A stretch of 64,000 nt of DNA from Apostichopus japonicus. Taxonomy: Eukaryota > Echinodermata > Holothuroidea > Aspidochirotida > Stichopodidae. The notes under the pieces are model-generated. The model had not been told where the DNA came from and made no database searches. It saw nothing but the letters and a program-made list of their open reading frames with translations. The translations under genes and the position numbers were made by a program. The stretch is taken from contig NC_092563.1 of NCBI RefSeq assembly GCF_037975245.1, positions 6,573,501-6,637,500 of the forward strand. Direction: 5' to 3'. Shown here in pieces: positions 1 to 11,124 of the stretch; within the stretch, counting starts at the first letter, position 1; every line of letters starts with the position of its first letter.

Positions 1-661
1 CGACATATCATCGATTTAAACTGGTGGATGTCGATTTAAATGGACATATCATCGATTTATTTTACATATCATCGATTTAAATCGATGATAAGTAAAATAA
101 ATCGATGATATGTAGAATGAAACTGGTATATGTCGATTTAAATCGGTATAAGTCGATCTCCCATGATTTGAGACTGATGGCCCGCCATACATATCATCAA
201 TTTAAACTGGTAGATGTCGATTTAAATGGACATATCATCGATTTATTTTACATATCATCGATTTAAATCGAAGATAAGTAAAATAAATCGATGATATGTA
301 GAATAAATCGATGATATGTCGATTTAAATTGACATATACCAGTTTCATTCTACATATCATCGATTTAAATCGACGTATACCAGTTTACTTCGACATATCG
401 TCGATTTATTTTACTTATCATCGATTTAAATCGATGATAAGTAAAATAAATCGATGATATGTAGAATGAAACTGGTATATGTCGATTTAAATCGATGATA
501 TGTAGAATGAAACTGGTATATGTCGATTTAAATCGATGATATGTAGAATGAAACTGGTATAAGTCGAAGGAAACTGGTATATGTCGAAGGAAACTGGTAT
601 ATGTCGATTTAAATCGGTATAAGTCGATCTCCCATGATTTGAGACTGATGGCCCGCCATAC
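1..661. repeat. Palindromic AT-rich satellite array, cut by the window edge
   Basis: The stretch is built from short modules such as ACATATCATCGATTTAAA and its inverse TTTAAATCGATGATATGT, joined by linkers like GAAACTGGTATATGTCGA. Modules occur in both orientations, so the array could fold into many nested hairpins around ATCGAT and TTTAAA cores. A longer non-palindromic linker (from AAATCGGTATAAGTCGATCT to GGCCCGCCATACA) appears at about 144-193 and again at about 611-661, so the higher-order period is about 467 bp. The array already runs at base 1, so its full length is unknown. No coding potential is seen. Confidence 0.9.
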
Positions 662-866
662 AGCTTTGGGGAGTTTTCATGTAGGGCTTATACTTAATTC
701 AGATAGGATTCCAATGGAATATCCTAATAAATTTCACTTCCCTTTGGCACTTTGAGATAATTAACACATCGAATATGTTATAACTGCAGTGAGTGTTTTG
801 TTCTAGGTCAACTATAAGCTAAATATGATGGTAAGGTTTGTATGTATCACCATCATGATAACTCGC

Positions 867-1094
<228 letters not shown>

Positions 1095-1387
1095 CCTGTC
1101 ACAATTATGGAGCAGTCCTGCACACCAATTTCAGTATTTAAGTATATCACACATGTAAATCCCTCTCGTGGGCCACATAACCTGTCGGCATAACAGAAAG
1201 TCAACAAATTTTCAATATATTTTGTAAACTTAATATGTACTTTCATGTTTCTGTGGTGTGAGCGGTTGATTGTTGAACCAGCTGGGGTATGCTCTTCTTC
1301 TTTTTTTTTTGTTGTCTTTTTGTTTGTTTAAAGTGGGACATATATAGCTTGACGGGACAGAGAGATTTCTATACAGCTGTATACATA

Positions 1388-1775
1388 GTACGTGCGTACA
1401 AGGACCAACATATGCTTTCGCCAAATGCACATTGTACGTGTTCAATAATTTTCTTGAAATTAAAAAAACAAACACATTTTTTCCCCTGGGTATACCTAGT
1501 GTATGTTCACAAGTTATGTTGTATTAGGCTTTGAACAAAACAAAACCAAACAAATCTTTTTTTTCCCCCGGTATACCTCCGGTGTATGTTCACAAGATTC
1601 ATAAGGCTTTCTTAAAAACAGTCATTTTTTGCGGTATTCTCCGGTGTATGTTCACAAGTTACATTAGGCCTTTTAAAAACAATTTACTGACCTTTTCAAA
1701 TAAATTCTGATAAAGCATTAACGTACGGGGGTACCAGGACCAATATTAGCTTTCGCCAAATGCACGATGTATTAA
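1388..1775. repeat. Degenerate duplicated block
   Basis: GCTTTCGCCAAATGCAC with a preceding AGGACCAA motif occurs at about 1403-1430 and again at about 1736-1765. Between them the motif GTGTATGTTCACAAG, preceded by a GGTAT-type sequence, occurs three times (about 1500, 1580 and 1645). This looks like an old local duplication series. No gene is visible. Confidence 0.6.
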
Positions 1776-2071
1776 ATGAATTTCATTTTTTGGAAAATTT
1801 TAAAAAACTTGATCGCCATCATTTGGCTGTCTTGTCGCATTTTTCACTCAACCGACGATGTTGGGTCTTTATCTTTCCATTTTTTCTCACCCTTGTTCAG
1901 TCTCCGACGATCATGTTGTAAATGATCTCTTTGGGGTCTCTCTTTAAGTCTTCTTTCTTCTCGTTGTTCGACAGATTGTTCTGTCTTGACAGTTCCAAAC
2001 GGAGGATGGTAGTTCACATACAAATAAAGGGGTACCCCTTTTCTATTTGACTTAAAGCGCCATTTTTCGTC

Positions 2072-2760
2072 AACTTATGGAGCAAAGTTTTTTCTTATGT
2101 TGATGGCACTTTTAAGCTTCCGTATTTTGCAGAAAAATGTTGAATTGTTGACATACGATAAGTTGTCAATTAAACATTTTGCAGAAAGTTGCTCAATTGG
2201 TCAGTTGGAATGAGGAGAACAATTTAATATTTTGCAGAAAAATGTTGAAATATCGAGATACGATAAGTTGTCAATTCAACATTTTGCAAAAAATTGCTCA
2301 ATTGGTCAGTTGGAATGAGGAGAACAATTAAATATTTTCCAGAAAAGTGTTGAATAGACGAGATATGATTAGTTGTTAATTAAACATTTTGCAGAAAATT
2401 GCTCAATTGGTCACTTGGAATAAGGAGAACAATTTAATATTTTGCAGAAAAGTGTTGAATAGACGAGATATGATTAGTTGTAAATTAAACATTTGCAGAA
2501 AGTTGCTCAATTGGTCAGTTGGAATGCGGAGAACAACTTAATATTTTGCAGAAAAATGTTGAATAGACGAGATATGATTAGTTGTCAATTCAACATTTTG
2601 CAGAAAAATGTTCAATTGCTCAGTTAAAGCAACTGAGCAATCTAAAAATATTTTTCTGACTTTTGATAAGATATTATATTGCTATCCTAACAATTTACTG
2701 AAAATGTTGACTTATTGGGGCAAAGTTTTCTTATGTTGATGGCTATTTTAAGCTTCCGTT
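2072..2760. repeat. 105-bp minisatellite with flanking direct repeats
   Basis: Five units of about 105 bp start at about 2124, 2229, 2334, 2439 and 2543 (spacings 105, 105, 105, 104). Each unit carries two ATTTTGCAGAAA motifs, a CGAGATATGATTAGTTGT segment and CAATTGGTCAGTTGGAATG. The array is bracketed by a second direct repeat of about 52 bp (2072-2123 and 2709-2760) containing TTCTTATGTTGATGGC and TTTTAAGCTTCCGT. A 16-base G run follows at 2766-2781. Confidence 0.9.
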
Positions 2761-3125
2761 ACTATGGGGGGGGGGGGGGGGCGTAATTTAGTTGAAAGCC
2801 TCGTCTGACATTTGTTCACAAGCCTGTGATCATCATATACTGGTCAGGTAACTCCCATTCACGGCGTTCAGAAAGTCTGTTGTTGTTTCAGATAAATGCA
2901 TATGTACTATAACATATTCTGCGTAGGCTACTGGTTGTTATTTTGTACATCTCTTAAATGTTTAACAGCGTTAAGATACTTTGCTAAGTTGTAAGAAAAG
3001 CTGATGTTAGTAGTACGTAATTCGTAGTACTACTAGTTCCACGAAATTCAATTCAAATTCAATGGACATAGGCCTAGGCTACACATGCAAATGATAAAGA
3101 AAAAATGGAAAAAAGGGATTTGTTA

Positions 3126-3490
3126 TTAAAGGCATTGAAGACTCGCCCCAAACCGCGTGCCGCACTCTGAAAAAGTTAACTTTTCGTTGCTTGCAAGTGA
3201 AGTTTTCTTCTTGTCGCTACAAAATGCAGACAGTAATGAAACGTGATACCTTGTTATCTTTTATCTAGACCTCAGATGTCCATTGCTGCTATGTACGCTG
3301 TGCTGTGGGTATAGACCGCAGCTGTATGTATTGACTGTACACTAGTGTCTGGTTACCGACGGTAGCAGGCTGAGTGTGTATTTTCTGGGATCGATGGTGG
3401 TATCTAACACTTCTGTTACACCTCATTCGAAACTAGGTCAGATTACCGGCATGAGACGTTTCTTTGTGTGCGAGTCTTCACACCCTTTAA
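3126..3490 (-). mobile_element. TTAA-flanked MITE, copy 1 (365 bp)
   Basis: Same family as copies at 22820-23191 and 25424-25793, here inverted relative to them. Both ends read TTAAAGG, then GAAGACTCGC a few bases in, as terminal inverted repeats. TTAA at each edge suggests a TTAA target duplication, as used by piggyBac- and Kolobok-type transposons. Short ORFs over it are not conserved between copies, so it is non-autonomous. Confidence 0.85.
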
Positions 3491-4065
3491 ACAAATAAAT
3501 ATTACTCTACTGTATGTGCTGTTTGATTGAAAAACATTCAATTGGCATTTGGTACAGAATGCAATTTGGAATTTCAATGGGAAGTTTTGAGATGCAGATA
3601 TATAGGTTTCTATTCTCAAACCAATGTAAAATGTCCCACTGACCTTCAAGATTTGTTCCGGCCCCTTCCCCTCCAGATTGAAACCCCTGGACAACTGCCT
3701 AACAGGTAAAATTTCAAAGTACACAATGCAATTCACTCTTGATGGAGCACATGGGTTTGGAATTCACATCACATACTATAATTAGTGCATTGAAGTTCTT
3801 GGCTTAATTACCAACAACATGTTATGTGAATACTTGTTAGCATACACTTCTCTGAACAGCTACAGACTACACTGTTATGCAAAACATCTCTATTGAGCCT
3901 TCACATCCTTCCTATCCTTCCCAAAATACATTTGACTTCACCTTTGTTGAACTTATACTGTAGATTAAATATTTCCCACCTTAGTGAATTGCAGAGGCTA
4001 TAATGATCTATATTTTTCTCTTCCAGACTTATATTTGATTTAGGCATTCCAGCAAGAAATGAAGC

Positions 4066-5354
4066 ATGGATATTCCTCCTGTGCTGGGCACCTTTCTGCT
4101 TGTCTTCTTCACCACGACCCTTTGCCGCTACGTACGTTCTCTCTTACGGAGACTTTTGAAAGATGATATCAATATTTATCAGTATGTTGCTGAGGTCATT
4201 TCTACCTTCCAGTTGGTGACTGGCATGGTGGAAGGCGATACGATCCTCGAAGAATATGGCTTCTATTGGTACGGCCTCTATCTCTGGGTATTTTTCATCT
4301 CCCTGACTCTCACATTTGACGGAGACTCGACAGCTAATGCCTGCGCAGTATGGCACTCCATGTTGGTCCGTAATTGTACCAGGCTCACCGGCATCCTCAA
4401 GATTTTACTTCAGATTATCGGCGGCCAACTCGCCTTCCCTTTTGTGAGATTTCTGTGGCGGTTTTCTCCGTTGGCCAAGCATCGAGCTAAACGGTCTTCT
4501 CTGGTCGCACTCCACTGCCAGTCGGCATTGAAAGTTTCTATCCTCGAAGGGTGCTTTGCAGAATCTCTGGCTACTTTCCTTTATTTTCTCATCATGGTTA
4601 CTTTGCAACCAAAAGGAAGGATCAGAAATGCTGTTTGCGATGCATCAGTTCAAGTTGGTATTATTTTAATCGGTAAGTGTGAATTAGCTAGGGCCTGTAC
4701 ATACATCTTTTGATCTGTTATCACTGTTAGATTTTAACTTGAGAAGTGAAGGATGTAGAGTAACTGCTGTCCCTGCCTTGGTATAGCTGTGTCATGGACA
4801 AGAGCACCCAGAAATGTTAATTCTGTCATTAATATTATCAGTAATTACTAATCATATTATTATTTGAAGTATGGATTCACACCCCAAGTAATTCTTCTGG
4901 ATATTATATTTTCAAATCAGTCAGTGTGATGGGAAAGGAAAGTAAAGGTGCATAACTTCTTTTCTGGTGATTCGAGTGGTAAAGTCGATATCATCAACCA
5001 AAGACTATTGTCATCCTTGTTCTGAGCGCTCCCCCTCGCTTCTGCTGCGTACATTTCTCTCCCTGATAAATATTTCGAAATGTCACTATTTTTAATTTTT
5101 AATCTTTCATCCTAGGACTAGAATGGACTGGAATGATGTTTAATCCAGCCCTGGCATCTGCTCTGACCTTTAACTGTGTCAACCATCCCCTGCTGGACCA
5201 TCTCTTGGTCTACTGGGTAGCACCTATGGCTACCATACCCATTGTCCAGTCGTCTTTCGGCACCATCCAGAGGTTCCAACGCCAACGTAGAGGAGGCAGG
5301 ATAAGAGCAGAGAATGGTGGAACTGAAAGTGAAGAAAGACTGAAGGAAGATTGA
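4066..5354 (+). CDS. AQP11: Aquaporin-11-like channel (two coding exons)
   Basis: Coding exons 4066-4672 and 5116-5354 are joined in phase 1 across a 443-bp intron (GTAAGT donor, CCTAG acceptor) and give 281 residues; human AQP11 has 271. Several hydrophobic segments fit a six-helix MIP fold. The second channel motif is intact (FNPALASALTF, N212-P213-A214) and is followed by a Cys at 223, matching the cysteine typical of AQP11, and by VYWVAP. The first motif reads N91-A92-C93 where vertebrate AQP11 has NPC. The C-terminus is basic then acidic and probably cytoplasmic. AQP11/12 superaquaporins act mostly in intracellular membranes and carry water, glycerol or peroxide. The start is the ATG in frame with the family N-terminus; another ATG at 4059 is out of frame and may temper translation. 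A CTTCCAG acceptor ending at 4026 implies a leader intron. Confidence 0.92.
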
Positions 5355-8300
5355 AGAAAGGCTTTCGAGCTTTTAATTATGACCAATAGGGTAGACATGC
5401 ATCTGATTTGATGAAAAGGGCGTAAAAGAGTAACTTCACTATAGGTAATGGGCAATAATTCTAATTTTGCTTGATTATGTTCACTTATTTTTATTACACC
5501 TAGTAAAGCATACTAACTAATGAGGAAAACCCAAACCCAGGAAGAAGAAAAAAACCAAGAGTACAAGACACCCCCATGTGGATGGGTACATGCCTGGAGC
5601 AAAAGCAAAACAGATAAGTAATACAGAAAGTTAGATAGAATTTGTGTGTGTGTATGTGGGGGGGGGGGGGCTCAGAGCAGAAGTCACCTCTATCAGTCAA
5701 CTAGTTGTATGTAAATCTACCTGCCTCCACCCCCTCCCAATCTTGTAAATGTACACCCACCCAGTTTAAAGTGTGATATCTCAATATTTGAATTAAGCAT
5801 ACCACACCCATCTTGTGCAATAGTGAAAGTAAATTTACTGCATTAATTGTCAGGGTTGATGAAAGTTTCTCCCAGATTTAGTGGTAAGAGCCAGCCACTT
5901 TTGATCAGAGTACAGTAGTGGTAAGTTCGGTGGGATACTAAAAGCAGTCTTAATACCATCCATCCATCTCCCCTTAATAGCAAGGAATATTTCCCCCACA
6001 GGTGTAACATCTACATAACGGTTTTAAGGTAAAGATTTAAATAGTCACTAACAATAAAAAACATACATGTTAACTCAGTACTAGTCTTTTCTGATATTCA
6101 GTTCATCAGATTAAGGTTCTTGATAAAACATTGAAGCTCTCAAGTTCCATGTAGTTTTTCTTTACCTTTTTCTTCAAGTTTTTATAAAACTGTATTACCA
6201 CTGCCCCGGGATTTCCACTTTTCACAGTGCAAAACCCAGCTGGATATTTCCTAGAAAGTTATAAGGATTTTATGTTGATGGGTCAGTGTGTCATATTTTT
6301 TTTTGGTTTTTTTAAACTATGTGAACAACCAATTCTCTTTCTCTTGTCGTTACCTTACCTTAAGTGATCCAAATGTTATATGTGATTTATTCATGTTATT
6401 ATTTATGAATGTGCTGCTGAAGATAAAGTTACGTTCCCATCTGGTCTTTCCATGCATGCAATACAAACATTGATAAATTTTTCATCTCAAATTTCCAGCC
6501 ATGAAGGTTGTCTTAATTTTATATACTAGAAGATCTGATAACCTTAATTATATTTACAAACATGAAATGTTTTCAGTGGTAGAAATGGAGCATGGGTGTA
6601 AACTGTAAAGTGCTTTAAGGAACTTTACCCATCGACGACCATCTTCAACTTTCTAGTGTTTTTGGGGCCATTTCGGTTTCCTGGGAAAACTAAGGAGCTG
6701 CTTTCAAATCGATCTAAACTTATTGAAACAGACAGCGCTCAAGAGAGGAAAAAATTTAGCAGTCTTTAAATTGATGATGATAATCAGGAGGAAGAGGAGT
6801 AGGAGAATTAGTGGTGGGTTTGTGTCTATCTTTCAGTTCTCCACTTAATCTTTCTTTTTGTGTTTGAAAAATCAGACATAATTGCTCATTTCTAGATTGT
6901 AAGGTAATTTTCCTGCCTTATCCTTGCATCACCAACACTGGAAGTGTAGAGCTAGCCAAGTGTTCAAAACAATTGAGTATTCCTTTTTTAGCTTAAAGCT
7001 TGGTCTGAGTTTCAAGAGTGGTTATGACATAGTGGGTTTTTTTTTGTCTTCCTCACCTTGCATATTAATCAGCAGCTGAAAATGGTGTGTGATATGGCAA
7101 TAGCTCTAAGCAATAAGTATTCTTCTGTTTGTGCACAAAATGTAATTCTGCTTAATTTAATTTTAATATTTTATTGGGTGCGTTAATTTGTCTTCCTAAC
7201 CTTGCATAATCAGCAGCTGATACCATGATAGTGTGGCAAATGTTAAGCAAATTTAGTGAATTAAATGAATATTATATCAAAACCACAACCAACTGCTTTA
7301 AGGATTAAAGGATAGTGTATTCACCTATATGTAATTATATACGCAATAAATAATATCAAAGTAGCTATATGGAAAATTATAAAGAGGTTTATAGTATAAA
7401 GAAGGAATGTGTGATTATACAAAGAAACTAATATTTCAGAACTAATTGTTTATTTTGCAGTACTAATTACTTTATCAATACTAAAGATACCTTTATGATT
7501 CAAGAAAATAAAGCTATGTCTAATGAAAGTGAATTTTTCTTCTGTTGATTTTTACATTTTTTTTACTGTTAACCTTTATGAGTAATCATCTCAGTGGGCT
7601 GCCCCCCCTCCCCCCCTCAGAAAGTTTTTGTTTTAAACACTAAGGAATCATTTTAGCTGTAGCAAAAAAGTTCTCTATCAAGAACAACAGTGCTGTTAAT
7701 TAGGAAATGCTTGAAGGTTTTAAAGAGAATGACTAATATTTGATTATCTATAAAATTCAATTTCATAACATATATTGTCTGCTACTGACAACTGTGTAAA
7801 GGAAACTCACATGCAAGGTGACCCCTGCTAGTAACTGAATATGTGGAAATAAGTTATGCTAAATTAGGTAGTCATGATAATTTAAACTCTTGTAGTGCTA
7901 TCTTGTCTGAACTCAAAAGTTCTGTTTGAACTGACATCAAGCAAGGTTGGGGTGGGGCAGGGGAGGGAGGTGGGGGAAAGGGAGGCACTTTTTATCGTCT
8001 CATTTGACAGATCATATTTTTTTAAATTACAATCAGCCCCGGTTCGTGCCCGATTTGAGTCACTCCAAGATTAATGTATGTCGTCCAGTTACAGAGTTGT
8101 TGACATTTGACAATTCATAATCATAGATGTTAAATATGAATCTAAGAGACTGACTTCGGTCAGCTTGTGGCTTTCATAAGCCAATGATGGCTTCTTCACA
8201 AGTTCCTGCTTGCAGGAGGATCTAAAATACATACAATACATACATACATTGGTGTATTATCACTTGTGTATTATTATCATTGGTGTGGTAACTCCTACAC

Positions 8301-9469
8301 CACATGGTAAACCTGAGTCGGGTTGCCTGTAAGACAAGAATATGTGGTCACCTTGGATGGGAACAAAACTAACAGTGTCTCATTTGACAGATCATTTTAT
8401 TTAAATTACCAATCAAAGTTTATATTGCAATTTACTCAAGTAAATCACTAACAAAATCTTGTATTTGTCAAACATTTTAACCAGATATTAAATGGAAAAT
8501 GAGGGAGCATGATCTTTTACTGATGTTCTTGTTTTGATTTTTCACGACAGGTGACAGCAGGGTCATTTACGATAGGTGGTTAATAAACTTCCCTGACTTT
8601 CTTTTAAACTAAAAACCAATACAGCGAAAAACAAAAAACATTCCATTTGATTTTCATTGAGTATATTTACACTTTTCTGTTGAAGTCTAAGAGCTCATGG
8701 TGGGTTCAAGAAAGCTTCTCTTTTTAAGGGCAAAATACATTTACAAGGCACTTGTATAAAATGGTATGATATCTTTCTGCAGAAACCCAATAACCCTCCC
8801 CCAACCACAGCACATGAAAATAAGTGACAATACGACAAGGTAAAATGAATAAATTCCATTACTTTTCATCAAACATAAGATTTGGAAAAGACTTGTGTGA
8901 AATTAATTTGAGAAATTCCAATTTTCCATGACATCTTCACACTTTTCCATGTCTTTTCCAGTCTAGGGAATTGATTGTTCAAATTATTCATGACCATGGA
9001 AAGTTATGATATACAACACAAACACTCTATATGTAGATCTAAGCTGCATGACAACAATGATACTCTACATGAGTGTGCATCAATCACTCTCAACAGCAAT
9101 TCAGTTTTTTCACTAAATGAATATCAATGTGTGAGTAATTAATGAATTGGATTCCATCCTGTATATTTCATCATCTCAAAATAGCATTTAACATATAAGG
9201 ATATTGGAAAATGTTATGAATTTTCTTCACTGGTTACCCACACACTATTGCGGTAGTGTAGTATGAAACAGAATTGAAAAGTGTACCAGAATCAACTCAA
9301 AACATTGCTCTTCGCTGACTTTAAATAAATCAGCAGAATCCTGCAGTAGTTAAATGAGGAAAAAATGAGATAAATTCTTTGAGACATCCATGATATTTAC
9401 ACAGAATTATGACATCCCTACATTAAGCTTAGGATTTTCAAAGCTTTATTTAAGAGTATTTTTTTGTAA
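5355..9469. other. Intergenic / 3' UTR region after AQP11
   Basis: AT-rich sequence with poly(G)/poly(C) runs (about 5660 and 7605) and no supported exon. AATAAA-type signals occur at about 6049 and 7506 and could end the AQP11 transcript; neither can be chosen from sequence alone. The only internal structure noted is the pair of direct repeats at 7991-8033 and 8373-8420. Confidence 0.6.
7991..8420. repeat. Direct repeats bracketing a retroposon-like segment
   Basis: TCTCATTTGACAGATCAT followed by a TTTAAATTAC tract occurs at about 7998 and about 8377. The segment between contains CTGCTTGCAGGAGGATCT and an (ATAC)n run at about 8230-8255, reminiscent of the tail of a short retroposon. The repeats are longer than a usual target duplication, so a local duplication is equally possible. 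Confidence 0.4.
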
Positions 9470-9909
9470 AATTGCAAACTGTGGGGCACAACGAAGGATC
9501 TTGATCGCAAAATTGACACTTTTCAAAGGAAACTACTTCGTAGTAAACTACAACATTAGATGGACCAATAACAATTGGTTATAAAACGATGAGCTCTACA
9601 ATGAAACCAACCAAACACCTTTGTAATCCATAGTCGCACATAGAAGATTGAGATTTTTCGGTCATGTAGCAAGACTCCAGGAGGACGCCCCAGAAAAGGT
9701 TGCTTTAAGAGAAGCATTGAGACATACTGCTAAACCAGTAGGAAGGCCCGTGACTACCTTGCTTGGAAAAATAAAGTCGCAATTTAAGGATGTTAACATT
9801 AACAATTTCGAGGAAGCAATAAACCTTGCGCAAGATCGTGATACGTGACGGAGGTTAATCACTGAGCATGTCCGATAGACGCGACTCAACTTACTACTAC
9901 TACTACTAT
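9470..9909 (+). mobile_element. Decayed 3' end of a non-LTR retrotransposon
   Basis: In one frame with two internal stops the sequence reads AHRRLRFFGHVARLQEDAP, then KPVGRP, an LGKIKSQ segment and ends AQDRDTWRRLITEHVR. This is the characteristic stretch after the reverse transcriptase of many LINE-like elements (RLRWFGHV..R, GRP, DR..WR). Upstream, NIRWTNNNWL, stop, NDELYNETNQ fits the same family. It ends in a (TAC)n run at about 9891-9909, as 3' tails of such elements often do. It is 5'-truncated and dead. Confidence 0.8.
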
Positions 9910-10099
9910 GACATCCTTACAATACATACATCTGCAATACTATTTGGTCAAGCACAACCGCACATTGTGCATATGGCATCTCTACATACCCTTATCGTGC
10001 TACACTGTTGCTAGGGCTATACTTTGTCACATCGAACTGTAATACATCTAATGATAACAAGACAAAAGCATCCTAACCAAAATGTCATACTGTATAGTC

Positions 10100-10376
10100 A
10101 GTATTGCGAAGTTCGGAACACTGCGAAGTTCAGACACCCCTAAGAAATACACAATTTCACCATGATAATCTATAGCAACAGCCAATTTCATGAAATACTA
10201 CGAAGCTACAGATACTTTCTCTCCAAAATGACCCGTGTGCAAGTAAGTACTTACATATTTGTCAATAAAATGACGGAGACCTATGAAGTCTGTTATAATT
10301 ACTGCAAGAGCAACTGCGCAACCAATTTTATCACCAGCGCCACACTGTGGGCCGGGTGTCCGAACTTCGCAATACT
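10100..10376. mobile_element. 277-bp TIR element (mariner/pogo-like MITE)
   Basis: AGTATTGCGAAGTTCGGA begins at 10100 and its exact reverse complement ends at 10376. TA dinucleotides lie two to three bases outside each end, compatible with a TA target site. Related TGTCCGAACTT and GAAGTTCAGACAC motifs recur just inside and outside (about 10123 and 10560), suggesting nested or duplicated copies. No transposase is present. Confidence 0.75.
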
Positions 10377-11124
10377 CTAGCAAAGAAATACCAGTTCCAC
10401 AATCACGAAGAATCTTCTTGGAATACAACGTGAAAACAGTTTGCAGGAAAGAAAGTTTGGCCGTGTATCGTAATATAACACACTTCTCCCACCATATCAA
10501 GTATATTTTCAGGTGATTTATAACAGAAGATATAGTTTTAGGGTGTTTTAAGGCTTAGGTGTCCGAACTTGGAAGTGTCCATGCTACTAGTGTACTCTCA
10601 TACTTGATCAAAACTGGTCTGAAATTGTGAAAGTAAAAACGCTTTCATGAGATATTTTAAAAATTTGTTATCACAGGTTTTTTTTAAGTGAAACTGGACA
10701 TGTTATTCCTTGAACAATAAAAATTTGAAAAAAATATTGTGTAACCCATTTCTTTGACAGATTATAACATGGTGAAGAGATATCAGCAATATGATATGAC
10801 CGGTCAAGGAAATATATAAGCGTGATAAAATTACTATTTCCCAGAATAAATCAACCGTAACTTTTTCAATTATATGATAATTTTGCACTTCCAATTGCTT
10901 GTCTTCCTCTTCAACTTGGTGAAAACTCTTCAATTAGACTGCCACATTATCACTTTGTTCCAACAGGATCATCGACGGATGTCAATCTCGAAATACATTT
11001 TAATAACATTTATCAGGTTTCGCTTGCGGTTACATAATGCATATCGCACCTCATTTCTCTGCTTTCCTTTACATGTGTGACAAGTTTAATGTCTCGTAGC
11101 TGGCCATCTGAGAAGGAACAGTTC

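Noticed and set aside
1-661. CRISPR-like array
   Set aside because: Repeats are palindromic with no unique spacers and the genome is animal.
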